Source: Chloroflexota bacterium (GTDB lineage: Bacteria > Chloroflexota > Anaerolineae > Aggregatilineales > Phototrophicaceae). From it: a stretch of 34,396 nt of DNA. The DNA is taken from NCBI GenBank assembly GCA_026706455.1, contig JAPOYS010000048.1, forward strand, positions 1 through 34,396. The letters run 5' to 3'. Positions 1 to 7,770 of this stretch are shown piece by piece (positions within the stretch are counted from its first letter, which is position 1; every line of letters begins with the position of its first letter). The translations under genes were made by a program, and so were the position numbers. Under the pieces are notes generated by a model. It ran no database searches and was not told the DNA's origin. It saw only the letters and a program-made list of their open reading frames with translations.

Positions 1-14
1 AAGAAGCGAGCCTC

Positions 15-133
15 GTAGGGGCGACCAATCTGGTCGTCCGCTGCCGCTGCGACTTGTGGTTTTGGGCGACATGGTATGTCGCCCCTACAGATCGCTGCTT
101 TAGTGAAATTTGCATTACTTTATTGGTTCTACT
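15..133. repeat. Two-hairpin palindromic element, copy 1, with conserved right flank
   Basis: The ends GTAGGGGCG (from 15) and CGCCCCTAC (to 88) are inverted repeats. Each arm also folds alone: GGCGACCA/TGGTCGTC on the left and GGGCGACAT/ATGTCGCCC (64-84) on the right. The right arm differs by one base from the copy inside gcvPB (15190-15215). The flank at 103-133, ending TTGGTTCTACT, resembles the flank of the copy at 2733-2876, so the mobile unit is probably longer than the palindrome. No gene is seen in 1-240. Confidence 0.8.
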
Positions 134-152
134 GAGCTTGTATTGAGCAGCT

Positions 153-183
153 TTGTCGCCCTGTGCTCGGCTGGTGCTATACT
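153..183 (+). promoter_or_regulatory. Candidate promoter of the nicotinate phosphoribosyltransferase gene
   Basis: TTGTCG at 153-158 is followed after 19 bases by TATACT at 178-183. The -10 box is good, but the -35 box and spacer are suboptimal. It lies about 55 bases upstream of the preferred ATG at 241. This is a match by eye only. Confidence 0.35.
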
Positions 184-240
184 AATTTTGGTCGATTTCC
201 GATCTTGACGGCAGTTCTATGCGCGAGGCATCGCCAACGG

Positions 241-1584
241 ATGTCGATATTCGATCGAAAACGCTTCAAGACGGCAGACTTCGCCTTGCCGGTGGAAGCG
301 CTGCGGCGCGGCCATTTCACCGACCGTTACTTCGCTAATAGTCGGGAGATGCTGGCCGCGCTGGCAAAAGAAGCCTATGTCTACCGCGGGCTGAATCCGC
401 GCGGCGTCGCTGGGGCGCGCCAAGTCAAAGTCGGCGATATTGAGGTGGAAGCGCAGATATTCAATCGGCGCTCGCCAATGGCGCTGATCGCCGGCGTCGA
501 TCACGCATTGGCTCAGCTGCGCTGCGCGGCCGGTTATTTCGACGCTGACGACAACTGGGTGGAGACCTGGTCTCGGCTTGAAGTTGACGCCGTGCAGGAT
601 GGCGCCGTCACCTACTACAATGGCGACCCGCTGAATGTGCTGACCGTCATCGAAATTCGCGGGACCTACCGCGATTTTGCCGTGCTGGAGACGACTATCC
701 TGGGCGTGCTTTCGCGCGCGAGCCGGATTGCCACCAATGTCTATGAGGCGCTGCAGGCGGCGCGTGGCAAGCCGGTCTTGTTTTTCCCAGCGCGCTTTGA
801 CATGCCGGAAGTTCAGGCGATCGATGGCTATGCCTATTGGCTGGCGCTGCGCCGCTTTCATCTCGATACCGGCATTGCGGTACGGCCGCTGGCGAGCACA
901 GACGCGCAGGCCTCGCTTTGGGGCGGGGCGGGCTTGGGCACAATCCCGCATGCTGTAATCGCCTGCTTTCTGGCCGATAGCGCTGAGACCATGGTGCAGT
1001 TTGCGCGCCACATCCCCCTTGAGACGCCGCGCATCCTGCTGGCTGACTTCAACAACGATGTGGTTGCCGATAGCCGGGCGACCTTGGCCGCCTTCTGGAC
1101 CCGTTATGCCGCCGCGTACAAAGCGTCCGACCGGGAAGCGCTGGCGCGCTGGCGCTTGCATGGCGTACGACTCGATACCAGCGCCAACCTCCGTGACGCC
1201 TCGCAGCCCGACGAGGCGGAGAAAGGCGTGAGCCCGCAATTGGTCTTCACCATGCGCGAAGCATTGAATACTGCTTGGGAGAGTTGGGATGTCCCGCGTG
1301 ACTTAGAGTCGGTCGCGCGCGAGTTCTGCCGCGCTACGCAAATCGTCGTCTCCGGCGGCTTCAACGTCGAGCGGGTCGCTCGATTTGAGCGCGAGGGCGC
1401 GCCAGTCGACAGTTATGGCATCGGCTCGGCTTTCTTGAGCAATGATCAACGCGCGAATTCCGATTTCACAATGGATGTTGTGCGCGTGAAGGTCGGCGGC
1501 GAATGGGTCAAACTGTCCAAGGTGGGGCGGCGCCCCTGTGACAATCCCGATTTGGAACGCGTCGATCTGGCCGAGCTAAATTGA
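241..1584 (+). CDS. pncB: Nicotinate phosphoribosyltransferase family protein
   Basis: The protein is about 447 residues. It should join nicotinate to PRPP to give nicotinate mononucleotide, the committed step of NAD salvage in the Preiss-Handler route, in the cytoplasm. The N-terminus has the family pattern LPVEALRRGHFTDRYF. The C-terminal part has SGGFNVERVARF and then PVDSYGIGSAF, which match the phosphate-binding barrel region of NAPRTases. The frame stays open upstream to 163, but ATG 241 (MSIFDRKRF) is preferred because homologues begin this way; ATG 220 is an alternative. The ribosome site is weak, with GAGG 12 bases upstream. The gene stands alone and converges on mtnA, 36 bases away. 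Nicotinate is the likely substrate, but nicotinamide-using relatives exist and I cannot separate them by eye. Confidence 0.85.
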   Translation: MSIFDRKRFKTADFALPVEALRRGHFTDRYFANSREMLAALAKEAYVYRGLNPRGVAGARQVKVGDIEVEAQIFNRRSPMALIAGVDHALAQLRCAAGYFDADDNWVETWSRLEVDAVQDGAVTYYNGDPLNVLTVIEIRGTYRDFAVLETTILGVLSRASRIATNVYEALQAARGKPVLFFPARFDMPEVQAIDGYAYWLALRRFHLDTGIAVRPLASTDAQASLWGGAGLGTIPHAVIACFLADSAETMVQFARHIPLETPRILLADFNNDVVADSRATLAAFWTRYAAAYKASDREALARWRLHGVRLDTSANLRDASQPDEAEKGVSPQLVFTMREALNTAWESWDVPRDLESVAREFCRATQIVVSGGFNVERVARFEREGAPVDSYGIGSAFLSNDQRANSDFTMDVVRVKVGGEWVKLSKVGRRPCDNPDLERVDLAELN

Positions 1585-1620
1585 TGAATACCCCGAAAAG
1601 CGTCAGCGAATGCCGAACGC

Positions 1621-2664
1621 TTAGACCTTTTCACCCGCGACCGCCCGCCTCAGGCTTTCCGTGTAGGGCGGACGCGCGATCCCATGCTCGGTAACGATGC
1701 CGCTCAGATAGCGGTGCGGCGTGACGTCAAAGGCTGGATTCCGCGCTTTGAAGCGGCCCGGCACAATGGGATTGCCATAAGGCGTCGTCACTTCAGCCGG
1801 GTCGCGCTCTTCGATGGGGATCTGATCGCCGCTGCTGACCGCCAGATCGATGGTCGATGTCGGCGCCACCGTGTAGAAGGAGATAGCATGCGCCTGCGCC
1901 ATGATCGCCAGTTGGTAGGTGCCAATCTTATTGGCGAAGTCACCGTTGGCGGCGATGCGATCGGCGCCGACCAGAATGATATCGACCTCGCCCTTCTGCA
2001 TGAAATAACCAGCCGCGGCGTCGGGAATGATATCGTAGCTGACGCCTAGTTGCTCCAGTTCCCAGGCGCTCAGGCGGGCCCCTTGCAGGCGGGGGCGCGT
2101 TTCGTCCAGCAGGACGTGGATATCCTTGCCCGCCTCGAAGGCGGCGCGGACGACGCCAAGCGCCGTGCCAAAATCGACCGTGGCCAGCGCGCCCGTATTG
2201 CAGTGATGCAGGACAGTCGCGCCGTCTTTCACCAGTGCCGCGCCGTGCCGTCCCATGCGACTGTTGACGGCCACGTCCTCGTCGGCGATCTCCTGGGCGG
2301 CGGCCAGCAAACCTGCGCGCAGCTCAGCCGGGCTTTTGAATGCGCCGCTGCCCGCAATCTGCAGGAGCTTGTCCACCGCCCAAGCCAGGTTGACGGCTGT
2401 GGGGCGCGCGGCTTTCAGCTTGTCGCCCTGCTCAATCAAGTCGCTGACGAGCTTGTCGCTGGTTTCGGCGTCGCTCCGCTGGGCGGCGAGCGCCAGGCCG
2501 AATCCAGCGGCTGCGCCTATGGCCGGCGCGCCACGCACCGTCATGTTGCGGATGCCTTCTGCGACCGCTTCAACGGTTTCCAGCCGAACAAATTCCAGCT
2601 TCCAGGGCAAGGCGCGCTGGTCGATCATCTTGACAGCGCCCTGATCCCACTCGACAGTCCGCAT
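1621..2664 (-). CDS. mtnA: S-methyl-5-thioribose-1-phosphate isomerase
   Basis: The 347-residue protein has the usual length for MtnA. It isomerises 5-methylthioribose-1-phosphate to methylthioribulose-1-phosphate in methionine salvage. Visible signatures are MTVRGAPAIGAAAGFG near the N-terminus, the catalytic cysteine in HCNTGALAT (Cys155), LLDETRPRLQGARL, and the catalytic aspartate in GADRIAANGD (Asp235). These separate it from the eIF2B subunits, which share the fold but lack the Cys/Asp pair. The start MRTVEW is typical. No other methionine-salvage gene is nearby, although a PNP-family nucleoside enzyme (deoA/pdp type) lies 1.2 kb away. Its upstream region contains the MITE-like element at 2733-2876, so the promoter may lie in or beyond that element. 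Confidence 0.93.
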   Translation of the reverse strand: MRTVEWDQGAVKMIDQRALPWKLEFVRLETVEAVAEGIRNMTVRGAPAIGAAAGFGLALAAQRSDAETSDKLVSDLIEQGDKLKAARPTAVNLAWAVDKLLQIAGSGAFKSPAELRAGLLAAAQEIADEDVAVNSRMGRHGAALVKDGATVLHHCNTGALATVDFGTALGVVRAAFEAGKDIHVLLDETRPRLQGARLSAWELEQLGVSYDIIPDAAAGYFMQKGEVDIILVGADRIAANGDFANKIGTYQLAIMAQAHAISFYTVAPTSTIDLAVSSGDQIPIEERDPAEVTTPYGNPIVPGRFKARNPAFDVTPHRYLSGIVTEHGIARPPYTESLRRAVAGEKV

Positions 2665-2732
2665 GCGATTTAGCCTATCGACTCGGTCGTGTCGGCGAAG
2701 GTCAAGCCATTTTCCTGGCGCCGCTGATACTG

Positions 2733-2876
2733 AGTAGTTCCTACAAAAAAATTAGAAATTGTAGGGGCGGCTCGGTGAATCACCCTCTCCGCAACCGTTA
2801 TCTGTTCATGCGGACGAGTCACCGGCTCGCCCCTACAGTTTCCATTGAAAATTCGCATGACTAACTTGGTTCTACT
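2733..2876. repeat. MITE-like extended copy of the palindromic element
   Basis: A core palindrome runs from GTAGGGGCG (2761-2769) to CGCCCCTAC (2828-2836). Outside it, imperfect terminal inverted repeats can be traced: AGTAGTTCC at 2733 against GGTTCTACT ending at 2876, which pair at 7 of 9 positions. The right flank TGAAAATTCGCATGACTAAC is similar to 103-123 beside copy 1. Within the left flank, CTACAA/TTGTAG forms a small hairpin (2741-2764). There is no coding capacity and no obvious target-site duplication. It fills most of the 320-base gap between mtnA and the DsbA-like gene. Confidence 0.65.
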
Positions 2877-2964
2877 TGCGCGACATAACGGCGGACCAGT
2901 CGGGCTCGTACAGCGGCTGCCAGGCGCCGACCTGGCTCGGATCGTAGAATGCGGGCAGAGACAT
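2872..2964 (-). pseudogene. 30-codon ORF, possible truncated gene start
   Basis: An ATG ORF lies 20 bases downstream of the DsbA-like gene on the same strand. It begins MSLPAFYDPSQVGAW and ends VMSRK. It reads like the N-terminus of a larger soluble protein, and its stop codon (2872-2874) falls inside the conserved right end (TTGGTTCTACT) of the MITE-like element. A gene cut short by insertion of that element is one explanation; chance is another. There is no convincing ribosome-binding site. I do not recognise the family with any certainty. Confidence 0.3.
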
Positions 2965-2984
2965 GCTCGTGAGCGACGTCTAGT

Positions 2985-3674
2985 CTAGTTGAATTGAGTG
3001 ATCAGCGTCCCAAGCTGTTCGATGGTCGGCTGGTTGCTGAAGGGCGTAAGCTGCGGCATTCCGTCGCCGAGGCGGAAGAAGACCGTCGGCGTGCCGCGAA
3101 CTTCGAGCTGGGTCGCGAGCTGCAGATCAATATCAACTTGCGACGCGTCGGCGCTGCAGGCGAGCAGGTCGGCGTAGGGCATATCCATCACCTCGGCGAA
3201 ACTGCGCGCCGAACTGTCATTGAAACGGCGGGCGCTGGCCAGCTCGAAGAGGCGGTCATGCGCGTTCCAAAAGGAGCCGGGACGCAAGATTTCGGCGCAT
3301 TCGGCGAGTTCAGCAGTTGTCCGCGAATAGCCCTGTGGCTCAACCACGGGCGTAAAGCGATACTCGAAGCGCGCCATGCCTTTGGCCACATATTGACTGA
3401 TGAGTTGGTCGACAGTCGCCTTGTAGCGCTGGCAATGGCCGCAGAGGAAGTCTTCAAAAGCCACGATGGTTATCGGCGCCGCCGGATCCCCGAGCACAAA
3501 TCCGCCGTCCGCTTGCCGGCTCTGCGGTATCCCCGAATAATCGTAAGACGACTGGCTGAACGAACTCTGGCTGGAGAGAACGACCAAAAGAGCGGCTACA
3601 ATAACAGCGACAACGACTACCGCGACCAGGAGAAGTTTTGTGCGCTGCGGAGCGCCCTTAATTTTCTGCGTCAC
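2985..3674 (-). CDS. Membrane-anchored DsbA-like thiol-disulfide oxidoreductase
   Basis: The 229-residue protein has one N-terminal membrane anchor (about residues 12-35, TKLLLVAVVVVAVIVAALL) followed by an exported thioredoxin-fold DsbA-type domain. The active site is CGHC (Cys78, Cys81) in FEDFLCGHC, and the cis-proline loop is RGTPTVFF near the C-terminus. It probably makes or reshuffles disulfides in exported proteins outside the membrane. I chose the GTG at 3674 because AAGGA lies 7 bases upstream; the frame stays open to 3752, but that extension has no ribosome site and would put 26 extra residues before the anchor. It is divergent from the nucleoside phosphorylase gene. A partner VKOR or DsbB is not in the window. 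Confidence 0.85.
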   Translation of the reverse strand: MTQKIKGAPQRTKLLLVAVVVVAVIVAALLVVLSSQSSFSQSSYDYSGIPQSRQADGGFVLGDPAAPITIVAFEDFLCGHCQRYKATVDQLISQYVAKGMARFEYRFTPVVEPQGYSRTTAELAECAEILRPGSFWNAHDRLFELASARRFNDSSARSFAEVMDMPYADLLACSADASQVDIDLQLATQLEVRGTPTVFFRLGDGMPQLTPFSNQPTIEQLGTLITQFN

Positions 3675-3838
3675 GTCCGAGTCCTTGAAAGCTATTTCTA
3701 TACTTGCGCCAACGCGCGCAAGCGCCGAATGTCTTTTCGGCTGGATGTGCAAATCCTACAACGCGCTTTTGCCTTCGTCAACAGTGTGACTGAGCGGCGG
3801 GCTCAAGTTTACGTCTGCGTAAGACGCGCGCCTTGCCC

Positions 3839-3844
3839 TATACT
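3839..3844 (+). promoter_or_regulatory. Candidate -10 box for the nucleoside phosphorylase gene
   Basis: TATACT lies 54 bases before the preferred start. No good -35 box is present at the right distance; instead, a small hairpin TTACG/CGTAA (3809-3822) sits just upstream. Confidence 0.25.
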
Positions 3845-3898
3845 ATGCGTCAGCGGGCGAGAGCCGTATTGAGCCAAGCTATCGAGAGGCGACTGCTG

Positions 3899-5224
3899 AT
3901 GCGTATGGATGACGTGATTGAGAAAAAGCGCGATGGTCATGGGCTGACCGAGCGCGAGATTCGCTACTTCGTCGACGGCTACACAGCGGACGAGATCCCG
4001 GATTATCAGGCGGCGGCGCTGCTGATGGCGATTTACTTTCAAGGGATGAGCCGCGCCGAGACGGTGAATTTGACCAGGGCTATGGCGGAATCGGGCGACA
4101 TGCTTGATCTGTCAGACATCGGGGATTACGTAGTTGATAAACATTCGTCGGGCGGGGTGGGCGACAAGACCAGCCTGGTCGTATTGCCCCTGGTGGCCTC
4201 CTTTGGCGTGCCCATCGCCAAGATGAGCGGCCGCGGCCTGGGCGCGACCGGCGGCACCGTGGACAAGCTGGAGGCGATCCGCGGGTTCAATGTGAGTTTG
4301 TCCGAAGACGCGTTTCGGCGAATTGCGCGCGAAAGCGGCATTGTCATCGCCGGGCAGAGCGCAAGCCTGGCGCCCGCCGACGGCAAGATTTACGCGCTGC
4401 GGGATGTGACTGGCACGGTCGCCAGCCAGCCGCTCATCGCCAGCAGCATCATGAGCAAAAAGCTGGCGGCCGGCGCCAGCGGCATCGTGCTTGATGTCAA
4501 AGTCGGTCATGGCGCTTTCATGAAGACGCCTGAGGAAGCGCGCGGATTAGCGCTTGCCATGGTGCAGATCGGTCTGGATGCTGGGCGCGACATGATTGCC
4601 CTGCTGGCCGATGCGGATCAGCCGCTTGGGGTGGCCGTTGGCAACGCCCTGGAAGTGGCGGAAGCGGTCAGAACCTTGCAGGGAGCGGGACCGGCCGATT
4701 TCCACCAACACTGCGTCGAAGTGGCGGCGCATATGTTGCGGCTGGCGGGACAGGGACAACGCTGGGCTGAATTGTCGCATGCGCGCGGCGAAGCGGACGC
4801 GGCTTTGGCGCGCGGCGGCGCCTTCCAAGACCTCCATCGCATGGTGAAAGCCCAGGGTGGCGATGTGTCGCAGATTGAGGATACCAGCCGCCTGCCGCAG
4901 GCGACGCTCCGTTTTGAATGGCGCGCGCGCGAAAGCGGCTGTCTCTCGGCGGTACGCGCTGACCGAGTCGCGCGGGCGACGCTGGCGCTCGGCGCCGGGC
5001 GGCGGACGAAAGCGGATGAAATCGATCATGCGGTCGGCATTGAAGCGCACTGCAGCGTTGGCGACGCAGTCGCAGCCGGCGATCTGCTCATGACCTTGCA
5101 TGCCAATGACGAAGACCGCTTGACGGCGGCTTTGGACGAGCTCGCCGGCGCAGTTGAATACAGCGAGGCGCCCGTCGAGCGGTTGCCGCTGTTTCATGGC
5201 GTCATTGACGGTCGAGATCTTTAG
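3899..5224 (+). CDS. pdp: Pyrimidine-nucleoside (thymidine) phosphorylase
   Basis: The 441-residue protein cleaves thymidine, deoxyuridine or uridine with phosphate into base and (deoxy)ribose-1-phosphate in nucleoside salvage. It has the family signature KMSGRGLGATGGTVDKLE, the phosphate-loop region KHSSGGVGDKTS, and LIASSIMSKKLAAGASGIV followed by DVKVGHGAFMK. The N-terminus (MRMDDVIEKKRDGHGLTERE) and FQGM are closer to Gram-positive Pdp than to E. coli DeoA, so broad pyrimidine specificity is likely. ATG 3899 is chosen over the open frame from 3833 because GAGAGG lies 9 bases upstream and the length fits. Its stop is 4 bases from the mltG stop (convergent). Confidence 0.92.
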   Translation: MRMDDVIEKKRDGHGLTEREIRYFVDGYTADEIPDYQAAALLMAIYFQGMSRAETVNLTRAMAESGDMLDLSDIGDYVVDKHSSGGVGDKTSLVVLPLVASFGVPIAKMSGRGLGATGGTVDKLEAIRGFNVSLSEDAFRRIARESGIVIAGQSASLAPADGKIYALRDVTGTVASQPLIASSIMSKKLAAGASGIVLDVKVGHGAFMKTPEEARGLALAMVQIGLDAGRDMIALLADADQPLGVAVGNALEVAEAVRTLQGAGPADFHQHCVEVAAHMLRLAGQGQRWAELSHARGEADAALARGGAFQDLHRMVKAQGGDVSQIEDTSRLPQATLRFEWRARESGCLSAVRADRVARATLALGAGRRTKADEIDHAVGIEAHCSVGDAVAAGDLLMTLHANDEDRLTAALDELAGAVEYSEAPVERLPLFHGVIDGRDL

Positions 5225-5228
5225 TTGC

Positions 5229-6332
5229 TCAGCAGGCTTTGGCCAGGTGCTCTTCATAGCTGACGGCGAAGACGTGGTAGTAGGAGTTGTCACAGGCGGC
5301 GCGAAAGAAGAAGTAGCTGGATGCAGCCGGGTGGATGGCCGCGATAATGGCTGAGAGCCCGGGGCTGGCGATGGGACCGGGCGGGAGGTCCCCGTAAAGA
5401 TAGGTGTTGTACGGCGAGTTCACCGCGCGATAATCGGCGCGCGTGATTTGCGGCCACCAGTTGCCGCGCGCCCCGTGCAGGCTGTACTGCACAGTAGGAT
5501 CCGCTTCCAGGTTCATATTGATGGCCAGGCGATTTCGGTAGACGCTTGCGATCATGGCGTGTTCGTCGCGCCAGACGGCCTCCCTTTCGATGATGGAAGC
5601 GAGGGTGACGACCTGATGCAAACTAAGACCTTGCGACAGCGCGGCGGCGCGCAAGTCATCGCCGACGCGAGCGCGAAAGGCGCGCAGCAGCGTATCGCGC
5701 AAACCGCTGGCGGTCATATCGGGCGGGAGCTGATACGTATCGGGAAACATAAACCCTTCCAGCGATGCCGCCGGCGGAATGCTAGCCCAGGCGGCAAATT
5801 CGGCGGGCAAATCCGCGCCCGCGCCCACCACCTCGAGGAAGTCGGCGCCGCTGAATCCAAACAGCCCATTGCGATCGATTCGCTCGGCGAGCTCTTCGAT
5901 ACGCGCGCCCTCCACGCTGCGGAAGGGAATGAAGCTTTTGCTGGAATCGGTCAGAATCTCGGCGATACGCTTGATCGATTGCGTCTGATCCAGGAAATAG
6001 ACGCCGGCTTCAAAGCGGCGGTCATAGCCTTCGAGGCGCGCGTAGTCGACGAATAGCTCGCTATCGCGAATGAGCCTGGCTTCAGCCAGGGCAGCGGCAA
6101 TTGCGCCGGCGCCAGCGCCTAGGGGAATGTGAAAGCGAACGGGTCTGTTGTCGTTGCTGTAGGGCGCGTTCAGTTCCTTTGCCTGGCCGCTGATCTGAAT
6201 GCGCAGGATTGCGCGCTGCGCCGCGCCCAGCAGCTGCCCATCAGTCGCGATCCAGGCGGCAAGCGCTAAGCCAACGCAGAGAATCGCCAGGACCAGGCAA
6301 ATCAGAAAACAGCCTTGGGTCGCGCGCCGCAA
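5229..6332 (-). CDS. mltG: Endolytic murein transglycosylase MltG
   Basis: The 367-residue single-pass membrane protein has a transmembrane helix at about residues 8-29 and the YceG/MltG catalytic domain outside. It cuts nascent glycan strands within the chain and so sets their length. Conserved blocks include ASIIEREA with the catalytic glutamate at about residue 249, YRNRL, LEADPTVQYSL, NSPYNTYLYGDLPPGPIASPG and, near the C-terminus, a YYHVFA segment. A LysM-like segment lies before the catalytic domain, as is usual. It lies 73 bases downstream of the DUF3048 gene on the same strand and is probably co-transcribed with it. Confidence 0.93.
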   Translation of the reverse strand: MRRATQGCFLICLVLAILCVGLALAAWIATDGQLLGAAQRAILRIQISGQAKELNAPYSNDNRPVRFHIPLGAGAGAIAAALAEARLIRDSELFVDYARLEGYDRRFEAGVYFLDQTQSIKRIAEILTDSSKSFIPFRSVEGARIEELAERIDRNGLFGFSGADFLEVVGAGADLPAEFAAWASIPPAASLEGFMFPDTYQLPPDMTASGLRDTLLRAFRARVGDDLRAAALSQGLSLHQVVTLASIIEREAVWRDEHAMIASVYRNRLAINMNLEADPTVQYSLHGARGNWWPQITRADYRAVNSPYNTYLYGDLPPGPIASPGLSAIIAAIHPAASSYFFFRAACDNSYYHVFAVSYEEHLAKAC

Positions 6333-6405
6333 GTTCTTGCCTCGCGCTCAGCCGAGCATAGCTGTGATCTTGATGAGCATTCGCGCCATGAGGGACAAAG
6401 CCGTC

Positions 6406-7647
6406 TTAGGATTCTCGCCGGGCGATGGCGGTGGCGGTAGCCTTCATATTGGCTCGTACCGGGCTCAGCTCGATATCCTTAATCGAGCGCATGATCGTTG
6501 CCCACGTTCGCCCGGGTTTCAGCTTGATCGGCTTTTCGTCACCGTAAATCAGGGAGAGCGCTGTTCCCCGATTGTGATTGCGGCGGCGCCAGAAACCCTG
6601 GTAGACCTTGCCTTCGCGCATGACCAGCGCCGGGCCTTGCTCCCAGAGCGCCACCTCAAAGGACTCGTTGATGGCGCCACGCTCGAACAGGTCGGGACGG
6701 CGATTGTGCGCAACCTCCAGAAACACCAGATTGTCCGCCCAAAGTTGCGTATCATCTGCCGCGTCAAAGTGCGGCTCGCCATCGCTGTAACGCAGATATC
6801 GCCGGCTGGCCGCGTCATACTGCCAGCGGGTTTCCGTTCGGTTGTACCAGTTGATATAAATTTCGTTGGCCTGCTTGTCGCTGGCGTCCGGCTGAAAATC
6901 GAATGCGAAGCCGGCCGCGCGAAAGCCCAAGTTCACCTCCCGCAAGTCGGCGAGCTGCCACAGTTGGCCTGTATTGGTGAACATCGTATGTTCATAACCG
7001 CGGTCGATTACGGATTCATCGCGGCAAAAGCCCGCCCACTCGCAATTGTCTCCCAGCGATGGCGAGAGCAGCAAATAGCGATGGATGCGCTCTTTGTAGA
7101 TTTCTCGAACCGGTCCGCTCGTGCCCGAATAAGCGAGCAAAGCGGCATACATGGTGAGCAGTTCCATATCAACCAGCCGCGCGCTGCGAACGGAGCCGAC
7201 CTTTTCCGGCGCGTTGCTGCGGAAGAGCGCGGCGAAGCGAGTGACGCCGCCTTCGGATTCCATTTCAAAGACGAGATCGGCCTGATTGACGCCATGCTGG
7301 GGGCGGACTATCGGCGGCCAATTCGATATCTTTACGATGAGATTGCGCCGCAGCCGCGCCTCCTCGCTCGGATAGGGCAAACCGGTGAGGGAGTTCATGC
7401 CCGTCGGATAGTGAATGGGTCCAACTTCTTCGGTCGCCTGCGGCGCGTAGACTTTGGCTATCGCGGCGCGCAGCAGGTTCGGTGATGAAAGACCGTCCTC
7501 GGCCCGAGCCCCGACATCCGAGCCCGCGCTGCGAGCGGCCCCGTCCAAAGGCGCGGCCTCTTGGCCGCTGCTGGTGAAAGCCGCGACGGAGAACCAGAAT
7601 ACGAGCATGCTCGCGCTCATCCAGCTTGGCAGATTCAATCGACGCAT
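6406..7647 (-). CDS. DUF3048 (YerB-like) secreted protein
   Basis: The 413-residue protein has a Sec signal peptide (about residues 1-30, no lipobox cysteine) and two DUF3048 parts. The N-terminal part contains NSLTGLPYPSEEA, KISNWPPIVRPQHGVNQADL and a VGSVRSARLVDMEL block; the C-terminal part contains NRGTALSLIYG. This family includes B. subtilis YerB; its biochemical role is not established. The start at 7647 (MRRLNLPSW) places the signal peptide at the N-terminus; the frame is open to 7716, but that would put 23 residues before the signal. The neighbour mltG suggests an envelope role, which is only inference. Confidence 0.85.
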   Translation of the reverse strand: MRRLNLPSWMSASMLVFWFSVAAFTSSGQEAAPLDGAARSAGSDVGARAEDGLSSPNLLRAAIAKVYAPQATEEVGPIHYPTGMNSLTGLPYPSEEARLRRNLIVKISNWPPIVRPQHGVNQADLVFEMESEGGVTRFAALFRSNAPEKVGSVRSARLVDMELLTMYAALLAYSGTSGPVREIYKERIHRYLLLSPSLGDNCEWAGFCRDESVIDRGYEHTMFTNTGQLWQLADLREVNLGFRAAGFAFDFQPDASDKQANEIYINWYNRTETRWQYDAASRRYLRYSDGEPHFDAADDTQLWADNLVFLEVAHNRRPDLFERGAINESFEVALWEQGPALVMREGKVYQGFWRRRNHNRGTALSLIYGDEKPIKLKPGRTWATIMRSIKDIELSPVRANMKATATAIARRES

Positions 7648-7725
7648 GTACGCCAACTTTCGCGTTTCAGCTTTGTGGCCGGCAATAGGTTTGGGATACC
7701 CCGCAGACTTCGACAAGTCGATACC

Positions 7726-7756
7726 AGTATAATAGGAGAATCGTATCCTAGCGCAA
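7726..7756. promoter_or_regulatory. Overlapping divergent -10 boxes (DUF3048 / PIG-L)
   Basis: The bases AGTATAAT at 7726-7733 read TATAAT on the plus strand (7728-7733, towards the deacetylase) and TATACT on the minus strand (7726-7731, towards DUF3048). The minus-strand box has a TTGCGC 19 bases upstream (7751-7756). No clear plus-strand -35 is seen. If both work, the two genes compete for one promoter site. Confidence 0.4.
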
Positions 7757-7770
7757 CTTGAAACGGAGAA

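Noticed and set aside
217..1239. Long antisense open frame of 340 codons opposite the nicotinate phosphoribosyltransferase gene
   Set aside because: It is the shadow of a GC-rich gene; its translation is rich in Arg, Gln and His with no motif, while the plus frame is a clear enzyme.
1..2876. CRISPR array or insertion sequence formed by the repeated palindromes
   Set aside because: Copies are far apart, have no regular spacers and encode no transposase.
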